64,000 bases of DNA from SZUA-36 sp963774415 (GTDB lineage: Bacteria > Pseudomonadota > Gammaproteobacteria > Xanthomonadales > SZUA-36): the NCBI GenBank assembly GCA_963774415.1, contig CAVZEU010000008.1, positions 124,001 to 188,000 on the forward strand, written 5' to 3'. The position numbers were made by a program, and so were the translations under genes. A model generated the notes under the pieces. That model did not search any database. It was given only the letters and a program-made list of their open reading frames with translations, and was not told the DNA's origin. Below, in pieces: positions 43,725-52,599 of the stretch (position 1 is its first letter; each line of letters begins with the position of its first letter).

Positions 43725-44388
43725 TGTTGGGCCTCTCCGAGCCATTACCGCCCAGCTTTTTTTCTATTTGCCCGCGCCAGGCCGCCGACAGTTCCGGTAC
43801 CTCGAGCGCCCGGGTCAAGACCCGCGCGGCGCCCTTGGCCGCCGGCTGCAGCCAGGCTTGGAACAGCGTTTTCACCGCGACGCCGCCTTGTCCGCGCGTA
43901 AGCATCCTGACTTCGTCGCCGGCCTCGACAACGCCTTCGCGCAGCACCCGCAGGTAAAAGCCCGTGCGGCCCGATTCGGAAAACATTCGCGGCAGTTTCG
44001 GTTCACCCGCGCGCAGGCCGAGCTTGAAGCAGGGCACACGGGGTTGGGTGATGGTCAACAGCGCGTTGCCCACTTCGAGCCGATCGCCGATGCAGGCTTC
44101 CGTTTCGTCCAGCCCGGACACGGTCAGGTTCTCTCCGAACTGACCGTAGGGCAGACGTCTGCCGTCCAGCACTTCGCGCCAGAAAGCGTAATGATCGAAG
44201 GAGTAGGCATAGACGGCCTTGTCCTCGCCGCCGTGGTTTTTAAGGTCGGCCTGGCCGTCGCCGTCCAGGTTGAAACGGTTGACCCGCACCGGGCCGGGCA
44301 CGGGCCGCTTGAAAATGCCGGTCGTGACCCGCTTGTTGCCGTGGAGTATCTCGACCGGCAACGAGACGTTCACGGACAGCAGAATCAT
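43717..44388 (-). CDS. MOSC-domain protein (YiiM-like)
   Basis: A 223-residue protein with the MOSC fold that binds molybdenum cofactor. The key Cys lies in TQPRVPCFKLGL, near residue 109; NRFNLDGDGQADLKNHGGEDKAVYAY and PYGQFGENLTVSG match YiiM. It may reduce N-hydroxylated compounds, as YiiM does. The ATG at 44388 is chosen; one at 44418 overlaps the upstream gene. No ribosome site is strong. Confidence 0.88.
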   Translation of the reverse strand: MILLSVNVSLPVEILHGNKRVTTGIFKRPVPGPVRVNRFNLDGDGQADLKNHGGEDKAVYAYSFDHYAFWREVLDGRRLPYGQFGENLTVSGLDETEACIGDRLEVGNALLTITQPRVPCFKLGLRAGEPKLPRMFSESGRTGFYLRVLREGVVEAGDEVRMLTRGQGGVAVKTLFQAWLQPAAKGAARVLTRALEVPELSAAWRGQIEKKLGGNGSERPNNG

Positions 44389-44398
44389 CGGTAACGGC

Positions 44399-44911
44399 TT
44401 ATCGGGTCGTTGTGCCATGACGAAAGTATATCTGGAGTTCCGCGGCTTCTCGCTGTGTCTCCGGGTCCTCGATCGCGGCGGTCTTTTCCAGGGCCGCGAT
44501 GTAGTCGGGCGGCAGACCGGCTTCCCGCGCGCCCTCGAGTACGTGGCGCAGGTACCAGGTGTAGGGCTTCAGACGCGGGTCGATATTGGTTGCGTAGTAG
44601 GTAAAGGCGAGCCGGCTAGTGCCGGACGGCAAGCCGATTTCGATGCGCTTCTCCTCATAGCCGGCGCCCTCGATGCGGTCGAGGACGGGTTTTTCATCGG
44701 CGTCGATCTCGTACAGCACGCCCAGTACCTGGTCACGTGCTGATTCGACGATGCCGCATTTACCGGAGCCGTCGTGGTTGCTCACCTTGTGAAACAACAG
44801 GCGGTGACCGGCCAGGACGCCGACGCCGGTGAGGCTGGCGGACGGAAGGCGCGCCCGTAACCGCTTCGACGACATGTTGGAGCCATAGGCAAAATAGTTG
44901 AGCGTGTTCAT
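44399..44911 (-). CDS. Gamma-glutamylcyclotransferase-like protein
   Basis: A 170-residue protein of the GGCT fold. The substrate loop YFAYGSNMSSKRL sits near residue 5 and the catalytic Glu is expected in LDRIEGAGYEEKRI near residue 83. Members split gamma-glutamyl amino acids to 5-oxoproline. It is ten bases upstream of the MOSC gene and follows the SnoaL-like gene by 13 bases, so it belongs to the same transcript. Confidence 0.87.
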   Translation of the reverse strand: MNTLNYFAYGSNMSSKRLRARLPSASLTGVGVLAGHRLLFHKVSNHDGSGKCGIVESARDQVLGVLYEIDADEKPVLDRIEGAGYEEKRIEIGLPSGTSRLAFTYYATNIDPRLKPYTWYLRHVLEGAREAGLPPDYIAALEKTAAIEDPETQREAAELQIYFRHGTTTR

Positions 44912-44924
44912 GTCGCAAGGAGCC

Positions 44925-45281
44925 TTATTCCGGCAGCGGCAAGCCGTGCAGCCTGAGAAAGCTGAGCTTGTCCCAATAGCCGCGCTGGAACACGATGCGG
45001 TCGTCGACCACGTGAAAGAAACCGCAGCCGCGCAAACCATTGGGGTCGCGCCACTCCAGGATCGCCCATTCACCGTCCTCGAAAATTTGCTCGACGATAC
45101 AGACCATGTCCGCGGCCGCGAATTCCGCGGCGAACATGTCCCGGATGGCGCCGCGGCCGCGAACAGGCGTCTCGGCGACCTGGTGATTGACCGCGTCCTC
45201 GGCATAAAAAGCGGCCAGTGCTTCGGCGTCGGCGCGGTTGAAGGCATCCACCCAGGCCAGGACCAGTTCTGTTGGCTGCAT
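44925..45281 (-). CDS. SnoaL-like protein
   Basis: A 118-residue NTF2-fold protein. The pattern is LVLAWVDAFNRADAEALAAFYAEDAVNHQV, then VRGRGAIRDMFAAEFAAADMVC and the C-terminal CGFFHVVDDRIVFQRGYWDKL. Function is not predicted; related folds act on steroids, polyketides or nucleotides. It is the first gene of the tag group in transcription order. Its C-terminus has a distinctive LRLHGLPLPE ending. Confidence 0.82.
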   Translation of the reverse strand: MQPTELVLAWVDAFNRADAEALAAFYAEDAVNHQVAETPVRGRGAIRDMFAAEFAAADMVCIVEQIFEDGEWAILEWRDPNGLRGCGFFHVVDDRIVFQRGYWDKLSFLRLHGLPLPE

Positions 45282-45291
45282 CGGAGCGCCG

Positions 45292-45621
45292 CTACCCGGT
45301 TCCGAGCAGGCGGGAACAGGTGAATTTCCGCACACGGCCGGCGCGGGTTATCCGGTCTCCGGTTCTTCCCCCGCGCAGCCGGAAACCGGGGCCGAGTCCA
45401 GCCGGCAGTTTTTGCGTATCGGTTTGGACCACCGGCAGGCGGCTCCTTAGCTCGGGGCCGCCGACGGCGATTATCGGGTCCGCGAGGCTGCTGCCCTCGA
45501 TGAGTTGCTGGGAAAGGGTTGGCTCTGCCTGGAACCAACCTGCCTGGCTCGGCAATTTACATGCGTAGATCTTTTGCCAGTGGGCTCTTCTGTCAATCTT
45601 CTTTGCAGACACGTGCGACAT
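45292..45621 (-). pseudogene. Truncated class I SAM-dependent methyltransferase
   Basis: The first 54 or so codons read like the start of a known methyltransferase family: AHWQKIYACKLPSQAGWFQAEPTLSQQLIE, then ADPIIAVGG where the SAM-binding IIDVGGG loop would be. After this the frame continues as a Gly/Arg-rich peptide with no methyltransferase features until a stop. The remaining two-thirds of the enzyme is missing, so a deletion or rearrangement near 45470 is likely. A TATAAT on the minus strand (45716-45721) lies just upstream of its start. Confidence 0.6.
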
Positions 45622-45896
45622 GATTTCACGGTGGTTACGGTCTTCAACGGTGCGACGTCAGCGCCCAGCGCATGTCGCTGCGGCGTTGAAACATCGTTTG
45701 TGCTAGCGTAACCGCATTATAGAATGGCTGGGGCGGCTTTTTCAGCACCCGTTCCGCCGCCCCCCGCAGCCGCCAGGACTGCCGCTGCCGTGTCGCCGCG
45801 CGAAGGAATGACATTTTGCGGCCAGGCTTTTGGGATTGGTTTATATTGTCACGACGCTGCTGCTTGCCTGGCTTCCAGTACGTGTCGAGGGAAACG

Positions 45897-47939
45897 ATGA
45901 CCTTCGATTTTCAATCCGCTGAATTCCGGTCGATCCTGGACTGGGTTGCACAGCACAACCAGCTGGCGCTGTCAGGCCTGTTCCTGGTCGCCGCCTTCGA
46001 ATCGCTGGCCGTGGTGGGGCTCCTCGTGCCGGGCGCCGCCGTCATGATCGCCGCCGGCTCACTGATCGCCCTGGGTCCGCTCGACTTCTGGCCGACGCTG
46101 CTCGTTGCGGTTGCCGGCGCGATAACCGGCGACGGCATCAGCTTCTGGCTGGGCCACCACTATCGCGAGCGGCTGCGCACCTTCTGGCCATTTCGGAGCC
46201 ACCCGCAATGGCTTTCCCGCGGCGAAGACTTTTTTCAGCGCCACGGCGGCAAGAGCATACTTTTCGGCCGCTTCATCGGCCCGGTACGTCCGATCATTCC
46301 GGCCGTGGCCGGGATGCTCGGGCTGCGCCCGGCGGTATTTCTTGGTATGAACGTGTTATCGGCCCTCGCCTGGGGGCCCGCCTACCTGCTGCCCGGCGTG
46401 GCCTTTGGGGCATCGCTGGCGCTGGCCGGCGCCGTTGCCGCCAGGCTGGCCGTGCTGTTGCTGGTTTCGGCCGCTTCGGCGTGGGCGCTTGCGTGGCTGG
46501 TGCGCCGGAGTTACCTCGCGCTCTCGCCGCGGGCGGTCCGCGCCGCGGAAGCCGTTCTGGCGTGGGGCAATAGCCACCCGAAACTGCGCGCGCTATTCGG
46601 CGGTGTGCTCGACCCGGCCCGCCCCGAATCGAAGACGCTGCTGCTGCTCGGTGTCTTGTTGATCGGCGCCGCCTGGCTCTTCCTTGCCGTGCTTGAAGGT
46701 GTCGTCACCGGTGATCCATTGGTGCGCCTGGACCAGAGCCTTTTCCAGTTCCTGCAGGGGTTGCGCACCCCCTGGGGCGACCGGGCCATGGTTCTCATCA
46801 CGGAGTTGGGTGACGGCGTGACGATCTCCGTCGTTGCCGTTGCCATGCTGGCGTGGTTCTGCTGGCATAAGAAATGGCGCACCGCGGGTTACTGGGCTGC
46901 GGCCATCGGCTTCGGCGAAATAGCGGCCAAGGCGATCAAGCTGGCCCTGCAACGGCCGCGGCCGATCGGGGAACTCTACGGCGGATTGTCCACCTATGCC
47001 TTCCCCAGCGGCCATGCCACCATGAGCATGGTTGCTTACGGCTTCCTCGCGGCCCTGATTGCCAGCCAGGTGGCCAGGCAGCGGCGATGGATGGTGTATG
47101 CGGCAGCGGCGATCCTGATCAGCGCCATCGCGGCCTCGCGCCTGTACCTGGGTGCGCACTGGCTGTCCGACGTCATCGGCGGCTTGAGCCTCGGGCTGAC
47201 ATGGATCTGCCTGCTGGCGATCGCCTACTTTCGCCACCCGCGGGCCCGCTCGCCGGTCCGCGGGCTGCGCGGCGTGGCCCTGACCGTGTTCGTGCTGGCC
47301 GCCGCCGTGCACGTTTCCACGCATTATGCGGTCGATTTGAAGCGCTACGAACCGCGCAAGGAGACCGTGCGCAACATGGCGCAATCATGGTGGCAAGAGG
47401 CCTGGCGGCAATTGCCGGTCTATCGCGTGGACCTCGATGGCGATTTCGAACAACCGCTCAACCTGCAATGGGCGGGCGGCCTCGACGAGGTACGCAAGAC
47501 CCTGCGCGCCCGGGGCTGGCGCGAGCCCGTCGCGCTCAGTCCGGGCACCGCCTTGCACTGGCTGTCGCCGGCCGCGGCGCTGAAGGACCTGCCGCTGCTG
47601 CCGCAAGTCCACGACGGCAGAGACGAAGTATTGCAGATGACCTACCCGTTATCGGCGCGTCAGGGGGGGCCGCGGCAGGTCGTTCTGCGTCTGTGGAAGA
47701 GCGGCGTCAGCCTCGACCCGGCTGGTTTGCCGCTGTGGCTCGGCAGCGCGGCGTTGCAAAAACCCGGGCATATCGTGGTGTTGACGGTGCCCGTCGGTGC
47801 TCGTCATTACGACCAGGCCCTGTCCGTGCTGGCGCGTTCGCTTACGAACACCGGGCTCGAGGTGGTTCAAAAGCAGCGTGCAGCGGTTGAAATCCCGACG
47901 GACTGGAAAGGGGGGGTGCTGCTGATTCGATCGCCGTGA
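45897..47939 (+). CDS. DedA-PAP2-LssY fusion membrane protein
   Basis: A 680-residue protein joining three modules. Residues 1-200 form a DedA domain (FRSILDWVAQHNQLALSGLFLVAAFESLAVVG, GDGISFWLGHHY). Residues 260-460 form a PAP2 phosphatase (AIKLALQRPRP, PSGHATMSMV, SRLYLGAHWLSDV). The last 190 residues are a LssY-C domain. The fusion suggests that flipping or scramble of a lipid phosphate and its hydrolysis take place in one polypeptide, perhaps undecaprenyl-P recycling, but this is inferred. The ATG has GAGGG five bases upstream. Confidence 0.92.
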   Translation: MTFDFQSAEFRSILDWVAQHNQLALSGLFLVAAFESLAVVGLLVPGAAVMIAAGSLIALGPLDFWPTLLVAVAGAITGDGISFWLGHHYRERLRTFWPFRSHPQWLSRGEDFFQRHGGKSILFGRFIGPVRPIIPAVAGMLGLRPAVFLGMNVLSALAWGPAYLLPGVAFGASLALAGAVAARLAVLLLVSAASAWALAWLVRRSYLALSPRAVRAAEAVLAWGNSHPKLRALFGGVLDPARPESKTLLLLGVLLIGAAWLFLAVLEGVVTGDPLVRLDQSLFQFLQGLRTPWGDRAMVLITELGDGVTISVVAVAMLAWFCWHKKWRTAGYWAAAIGFGEIAAKAIKLALQRPRPIGELYGGLSTYAFPSGHATMSMVAYGFLAALIASQVARQRRWMVYAAAAILISAIAASRLYLGAHWLSDVIGGLSLGLTWICLLAIAYFRHPRARSPVRGLRGVALTVFVLAAAVHVSTHYAVDLKRYEPRKETVRNMAQSWWQEAWRQLPVYRVDLDGDFEQPLNLQWAGGLDEVRKTLRARGWREPVALSPGTALHWLSPAAALKDLPLLPQVHDGRDEVLQMTYPLSARQGGPRQVVLRLWKSGVSLDPAGLPLWLGSAALQKPGHIVVLTVPVGARHYDQALSVLARSLTNTGLEVVQKQRAAVEIPTDWKGGVLLIRSP

Positions 47940-48050
47940 CCCGGTGTTGCGTCTCTGGTTGCCTGACCGGTGTAAAAACCATCCGCTGAATACAGCTCTG
48001 CAACCGGGCTATGCCGCGCCGCCAACGATCACGATCGTCCTTGCCGCCGA

Positions 48051-49595
48051 TCACTCCAGTGTCGCCCGCAATTCAGCGGGCGGCGGTTGTTTCGCCGCCG
48101 GGCGAAACAGGAAGATCAGCGGCACGGCGGCGAGGGTGATCCACATGATGAACCGGAAAACCTGCAGGTACGCCAGCGTGGCCGCTTGCCGGGTCACCTC
48201 GAGGTTGATCGTCGCCAGCCCCGGCAGCGTGTTCGTGTCCAGGCTGCCGCTCTCGTTGGCGTGTTGCAGCGCCAGGTTGAACGGTGTGATGAAGCCGGCG
48301 AAAGCGGCGTGGTTGGCCTGGGTGTTGTGCAGGAGGTAGGCGATCATTGCCGATATGCCGATACTGCCGCCGATGTTGCGCAGCAGGCTGAACAGCGCTG
48401 CGCCCTCGTTGCGGTAGTGGGGCGCCAGCGTGGAGAATGTGATGGTTGAAAGCGGCACGAATAAAAAGCCCAGACCCACGCCCTGGACGATTCCGGTTCG
48501 CATGACGTCCCAGCCGCTGACCTCCATCGTGAACTGTGTCATTTCCCACATGGCGAAGCTCGACGTCAGCAGGCCCACCAGGACCATGTAGCGCGTGTCG
48601 ACCTTGCCGGAAAGTTTGCCCACCGTGTACATCACGACCATGGTGCCGAGCCCGCGCGGAGCCAGCACGAAGCCGATGTCGACCACGGGGTAACCCATCA
48701 GGTTCTGCATGAACGGCGGCAGCAAGGCCAGGGTGGAGTACAAAATCAGGCCAACGATAAAAATGAAAAACAGGCCGACGACGAAATTCCGGTCGGTGAA
48801 CAGCCCCGGTTCGACGAACGGGCGCGGGTGCGTGAACATGTGAACGCCGAACAGGTAGAAGGCCAGTGCTGCCACGATTGCCTCGGATACGATTTCCGGA
48901 TTCGTAAACCAGTTGAGGCTCCCGCCCCGGTCCAGCATCAGTTGCAGGGCCCCGAGGGCGATACTCAGCAGCGCGAAACCCAGCCAGTCGAAGCGCCGCG
49001 ACAGGTCGGTCGCCGTTTCGCGCACATAAATGGCCAGCCCCGCCCAGGCCAGCAGGCCGAAAGGCAGGTTGATGTAGAACACCCAGCGCCAGCTGTAATA
49101 CTCGGTCAGCCAACCGCCGAGCGACGGCCCGAGGATCGGCCCGACCATGACACCGACGCCCCACATCGCCATCGCGGCGCCGTGGCGCTCGCGCGGATAC
49201 GTGTCGAGCAGCACGGCCTGGGAAAGCGGCACCAGGGCGGCGCCGAAAATACCCTGGAACAGGCGAAAGACGACGATCTCGTTCAGGTTCTGCGCCGCGC
49301 CGCAGAGCATGGAGGCCACGGTGAAGCCGATCACCGAGAAGATGAAGACGCGTTTGCGCCCCAGGCGCGCCGTGATGAAGCCGGTCATTGGCGTGGCAAT
49401 GGCTGCCGCCACGATATAGGACGTCAGCACCCAGGCGATCTGGTCCTGGGTCGCGTTCATCGAGCCCTGCATGTGCGGCAGCGCCACGTTGGCGATGGTC
49501 GTATCCAGCGCCTGCATGATCGTGGTCAGCATCACCGACACGGTGATCAGGCCGCGATGCTCCGTGGCGGACGGGTTGGCGCCGGGTGGAGTCAT
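48051..49595 (-). CDS. emrB: DHA2-family multidrug efflux MFS transporter (EmrB-like)
   Basis: A 514-residue, 14-helix drug:H+ antiporter. The EmrB marks are MQALDTTIANVALPHMQGSMNATQDQIAWVLTSY at the start, PLSQAVLLDTYPRERHGAAMAMWG and GPSLGGWLTEYYSWRWVFYINLPFG. It pairs with the EmrA-type adaptor encoded nine bases upstream; a TolC-like partner is not in the window. Control by the MarR gene of the same operon is expected. Confidence 0.94.
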   Translation of the reverse strand: MTPPGANPSATEHRGLITVSVMLTTIMQALDTTIANVALPHMQGSMNATQDQIAWVLTSYIVAAAIATPMTGFITARLGRKRVFIFSVIGFTVASMLCGAAQNLNEIVVFRLFQGIFGAALVPLSQAVLLDTYPRERHGAAMAMWGVGVMVGPILGPSLGGWLTEYYSWRWVFYINLPFGLLAWAGLAIYVRETATDLSRRFDWLGFALLSIALGALQLMLDRGGSLNWFTNPEIVSEAIVAALAFYLFGVHMFTHPRPFVEPGLFTDRNFVVGLFFIFIVGLILYSTLALLPPFMQNLMGYPVVDIGFVLAPRGLGTMVVMYTVGKLSGKVDTRYMVLVGLLTSSFAMWEMTQFTMEVSGWDVMRTGIVQGVGLGFLFVPLSTITFSTLAPHYRNEGAALFSLLRNIGGSIGISAMIAYLLHNTQANHAAFAGFITPFNLALQHANESGSLDTNTLPGLATINLEVTRQAATLAYLQVFRFIMWITLAAVPLIFLFRPAAKQPPPAELRATLE

Positions 49596-49604
49596 TGCGC
49601 TGAC

Positions 49605-50684
49605 TTACAGCGTTAAGCCGAATAGCTTGCGCTTGTGCCCGGTATCGATTTCCACGACCGCGCTCAGACCGGCTCGCAACGGCGGTTTGCCGCTGGCCGC
49701 GTCGAAGCTGATCCGAACCGGCACGCGCTGGATGATCTTGACCCAGTTGCCGGTCGCATTCTGGGCCGGGATTATCGAGAATTCGGCCCCGGTGGCGGGA
49801 CTCAGGCTTTGCACGCTGCCGGTCCATTGCGTGTGCGGATAGGTGTCGATACGGATCGTGACGCGCTGGCCTGGTCGCACGTAGGTCAGATCCGTTTCGG
49901 TGAAGTTCGCCTCGATCCAAAGATGCCGGTCGCCAACCAGGACCAGGGCCGTGGAGCCGGCTTTCAGGTATTGGCCCGGCTTCGGGACCTTGCTCACTGT
50001 GCCCGCTTGCGGGGCCCGGACCTCGGTCCGCTCCAGATCCAGCCTGGCCTGGTCGAGCCGGGCCTTGGCGGCGAGAAAGCGTGGGTGCCCTTCCACCGGG
50101 GTATCGATGCTGCCGCCCAGCGTCACCGCGATCTGCCTGAGGGCCTGCTCCAGCGCCTCGATCTGCTGGCGTGCCAACTCCGTATTCTGCTCGGCGTCAT
50201 CGAAGCCCGACGCGGAAATAAATTTTTTCGCGATCAGGTCCGCCTGGCGATGCTGGTTTTTCAGGGCGAAGTCGTAGCGGGTCCGGGCCAGTTTGATCTC
50301 CGCCTGCTTTTCACGGAAGGACGCCCGGGTGGCGGCCAGATCGGTGCGAACCTGGGCGAGGTCGGCCTCGGCCCTCGCTACCGCGACCTCGAATGGCGCC
50401 GGGTCGATGCGGAACAACACCTGTCCCGCCTTGACGGCCTGGTTTTCCGCCACCAGCACTTGTTCGATCTTTCCGGGCACCTCGGTACTGATCGGCACCT
50501 CGTCCGCCTTGACGTAGGCGTTATCGGTTTCGACATAGCGGCCGCCGTGCAGGTATACCAAACCCACGGCCAGGGCGGCGATGAGCGGGACCACGATCAT
50601 CAACTGCACGCGCCTGGCGCGGTTGGCCCTGCGCCGGGCCACGGGCGCGGATGTGGTTTCGGGGGATTGGGCGTCGTCGTTCAT
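49605..50684 (-). CDS. emrA: HlyD/EmrA-type membrane fusion protein
   Basis: A 359-residue adaptor with one N-terminal membrane helix (residues 27-45) and a periplasmic hairpin. Features are YVETDNAYVKADEVPISTEVPGKI, the lipoyl half-motif GQVLFRIDPAPFE, then a long helical hairpin (residues 90-190) and the second lipoyl half-motif TEVRAPQAGTVSKV. It connects EmrB to an outer-membrane channel. It is second in the marR-emrA-emrB operon. Confidence 0.94.
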   Translation of the reverse strand: MNDDAQSPETTSAPVARRRANRARRVQLMIVVPLIAALAVGLVYLHGGRYVETDNAYVKADEVPISTEVPGKIEQVLVAENQAVKAGQVLFRIDPAPFEVAVARAEADLAQVRTDLAATRASFREKQAEIKLARTRYDFALKNQHRQADLIAKKFISASGFDDAEQNTELARQQIEALEQALRQIAVTLGGSIDTPVEGHPRFLAAKARLDQARLDLERTEVRAPQAGTVSKVPKPGQYLKAGSTALVLVGDRHLWIEANFTETDLTYVRPGQRVTIRIDTYPHTQWTGSVQSLSPATGAEFSIIPAQNATGNWVKIIQRVPVRISFDAASGKPPLRAGLSAVVEIDTGHKRKLFGLTL

Positions 50685-50717
50685 GAACCGATGGTCGAGG
50701 GGAGTTTTACCCAGGTG

Positions 50718-51146
50718 TCATTGGCAGGACAGGTTGTGACGCATCCGCCGCAACGCGTCCGAAACCAGCCGGGCCTGCTGCGTGTCCAGGCCCTGCATGG
50801 CCTGCGTGCGAATCTGGCCCCCGACCTTCTCGATGGCCTTGATGTGGGTATCGGCGGCGGGGGTCAGAAAGACGCGGTAGGCGCGCCGGTCGTCGGGGTC
50901 GTGACGGCGCTCGACCAGCCCGGAAGCCGCCAGCTTGTCAATCAGGCGAGCCACGGTGATGGGTTTCAGTTCCAGCAGTTCCGCCAGTTCGACCTGGTGC
51001 ACACCCTCGTTGCGGGCCAGGTAGATCAGCGCACGCGCCTGGGCCAGCGTCAGCGAACTGCCGTCCAGGTGCCGTCGAAAGGCCCGCCGCATAAGGCGGG
51101 AGACATCCGCCAGCAGAAAGCCGATGTTGTCCTTCTTGAGATCCAT
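50718..51146 (-). CDS. MarR-family repressor of the efflux operon
   Basis: A 142-residue winged-helix regulator. The DNA-binding core is VHQVELAELLELKPITVARLIDKLAASGLVERR and DPDDRRAYRVFLT (the wing). It is first in the operon with emrA and emrB and a palindromic operator overlaps its promoter, so it should repress its own operon and release it on drug binding. The Arg-rich N-terminal region resembles EmrR. Confidence 0.94.
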   Translation of the reverse strand: MDLKKDNIGFLLADVSRLMRRAFRRHLDGSSLTLAQARALIYLARNEGVHQVELAELLELKPITVARLIDKLAASGLVERRHDPDDRRAYRVFLTPAADTHIKAIEKVGGQIRTQAMQGLDTQQARLVSDALRRMRHNLSCQ

Positions 51147-51166
51147 TGACGTTGACGCAAAAAAGT

Positions 51167-51207
51167 AAGTAATACTTATTATATGGAAGGCTTTATAAGT
51201 CCGTCAA
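51167..51207 (-). promoter_or_regulatory. Promoter and palindromic MarR operator of the efflux operon
   Basis: On the minus strand TTGACG (plus 51202-51207) is followed after 18 bases by a perfect TATAAT (51178-51183). Immediately downstream, overlapping the predicted start, is the palindrome AAGTA-A-TACTT (51167-51177). The layout fits repression by MarR-type binding at the start site. Confidence 0.75.
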
Positions 51208-51478
51208 GGCTGGGCCAATGCGCTACGCAGTGTACTTTCGGCGCCGGCTCCTGGCCCGCGGTAAGCGGCTTTTTTGAAAGTGACGTGCGGTAAATAAAGG
51301 CCGGCAAACGCAGGCGACCGCGCGCCAATGCGGCTCACGGCCACCTGTCGTTACGAGGAGGTCAATGCGGCCTTGCGGTGTCGGCAGGCAATTGCAGCGA
51401 GTCTCGTCCCGCTACCGTTCACGCTAACGGGCGCGGGTGACATGGACAACCGGGCTGCAGTCGAGCCGGCGCCAACGT

Positions 51479-51868
51479 TCACTGCTTTTCTTCCAGGCGC
51501 TTTTCTTCCATGATCCCGACCAGGTTGTCTTCAGGATCCCTGAGGAACCCGATCCAAAGTTCGTGATCGGACATCTTCGCCGTCATTTGCGGTTCGCGCT
51601 CGGGTTTGGCGCCGTCGAAAACCGCCTTTTCATAGAAGGCTTCGATACCGGTCGTTTTAAAATAAGGTATCGAGTTCTTGCCGGCCTCGCCGGCGCCCTG
51701 CGGCGTGCTCAGCATGATCCGGGTCGCGCCGCACTGTAAAAATGCCAGCTCTTCGGAGGGCGAAAAGAGGAATTCCAGGCCCAGTATGTCCCGGTAGAAG
51801 CCCAGTGCGTCTTCCACGTTTTCGACGGTTATCGCGAGTTGTCCGAGTTCGGTGATTTTGCTTTCCAT
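51479..51868 (-). CDS. VOC family protein
   Basis: A 129-residue VOC protein. The N-terminal strand LGQLAITVENVEDALGFYRDILGL has a Gln where the metal-binding His usually sits, and the C-terminal strand has Glu in NLVGIMEEKRLEEK. The missing His means a metal-dependent activity is doubtful; many short VOC proteins instead bind drugs or other ligands. It stands alone between the MarR promoter and a surface-protein gene. Confidence 0.8.
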   Translation of the reverse strand: MESKITELGQLAITVENVEDALGFYRDILGLEFLFSPSEELAFLQCGATRIMLSTPQGAGEAGKNSIPYFKTTGIEAFYEKAVFDGAKPEREPQMTAKMSDHELWIGFLRDPEDNLVGIMEEKRLEEKQ

Positions 51869-51921
51869 ATGCGTTCCTTATTCTATTGCCGTCGGCCGAG
51901 GCCATACGGGGCCGGCGGCGC

Positions 51922-52599
51922 TCAAGACCACGGATAGGTTTGACTTATGCGACGCAGGGATCCGGGAACGAGCAGCAGAACGAGCAGCGCCAGAAGCGCC
52001 TTCCCCGCTATGCCAAGACCCGGTATAGGAGCGGTCTGTATGGGCTCCACCCTGAAATTGTCCAGCAATGCGACCGATTGGTTGGCATCGTTGTTACTGT
52101 CGGCAAAATAAAAGTTCGGAGTGCCGGGGTCCGCCAGGAACGCCGCGCGGGAAATGTTTCCCGTGTAGGTTCCCGCGGAAACGGGGAGCGTGAATGTCCT
52201 GGTCTCCCCGAATGCGAGCCCGCTCAGGTCGAGGTTGAAGTTGAGCGATTCGGTTCCCGGGAACGGTCCCGTGAATGAAAATATGCCGTTCAGGTCAGCC
52301 GGGGAGGCCACGGTGGAGTAGGAAACAATTTGGAGTTCAAAGGAGATGACGTCCGTCTCGTTGAGAGAATAGTTGGAGAGCGGGCCGAAGATTTGCAACG
52401 AGCCGTTGCCGGAATTATTGGCCTGGAGTCGGTTGGCGTTGTTGCTGGCGGGACTGGAACTGCCCCAGCCCTGGAGCGTGCCGTCGTTCCAGTCGTACAG
52501 GACCTTGGGAGCGGCGAGCGCGCTTGCGCTCGAGAACGCCAAACTCAATGCCGCAATGGCTGCAACAGTCCTTGCGCCGCTGAAAACCCGTAATTGCAT
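51922..52599 (-). CDS. Secreted protein with C-terminal sorting-signal-like tail
   Basis: A 225-residue protein with a signal peptide of about 29 residues (ending ASALAAP). Residues 30-185 look like an all-beta domain resembling choice-of-anchor or PEP-CTERM-type modules (VLYDWNDGTLQGWGSSS, ISFELQIVSYSTVASP). The C-terminus has a short motif (APIPGLG), a hydrophobic helix (LLALLVLLLVPG) and a basic pair (LRR), like IPTL/PEP-CTERM sorting tails, but it is followed by nine more residues. The exosortase or sorting enzyme is not in the window. GAGGA precedes the ATG. Confidence 0.7.
   Translation of the reverse strand: MQLRVFSGARTVAAIAALSLAFSSASALAAPKVLYDWNDGTLQGWGSSSPASNNANRLQANNSGNGSLQIFGPLSNYSLNETDVISFELQIVSYSTVASPADLNGIFSFTGPFPGTESLNFNLDLSGLAFGETRTFTLPVSAGTYTGNISRAAFLADPGTPNFYFADSNNDANQSVALLDNFRVEPIQTAPIPGLGIAGKALLALLVLLLVPGSLRRISQTYPWS

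Noticed and set aside
51328..51425. Short plus-strand ORF after a good GAGGAGG site
   Set aside because: The reading frame is only 20 codons with no recognisable features; retained only as a weak possibility.
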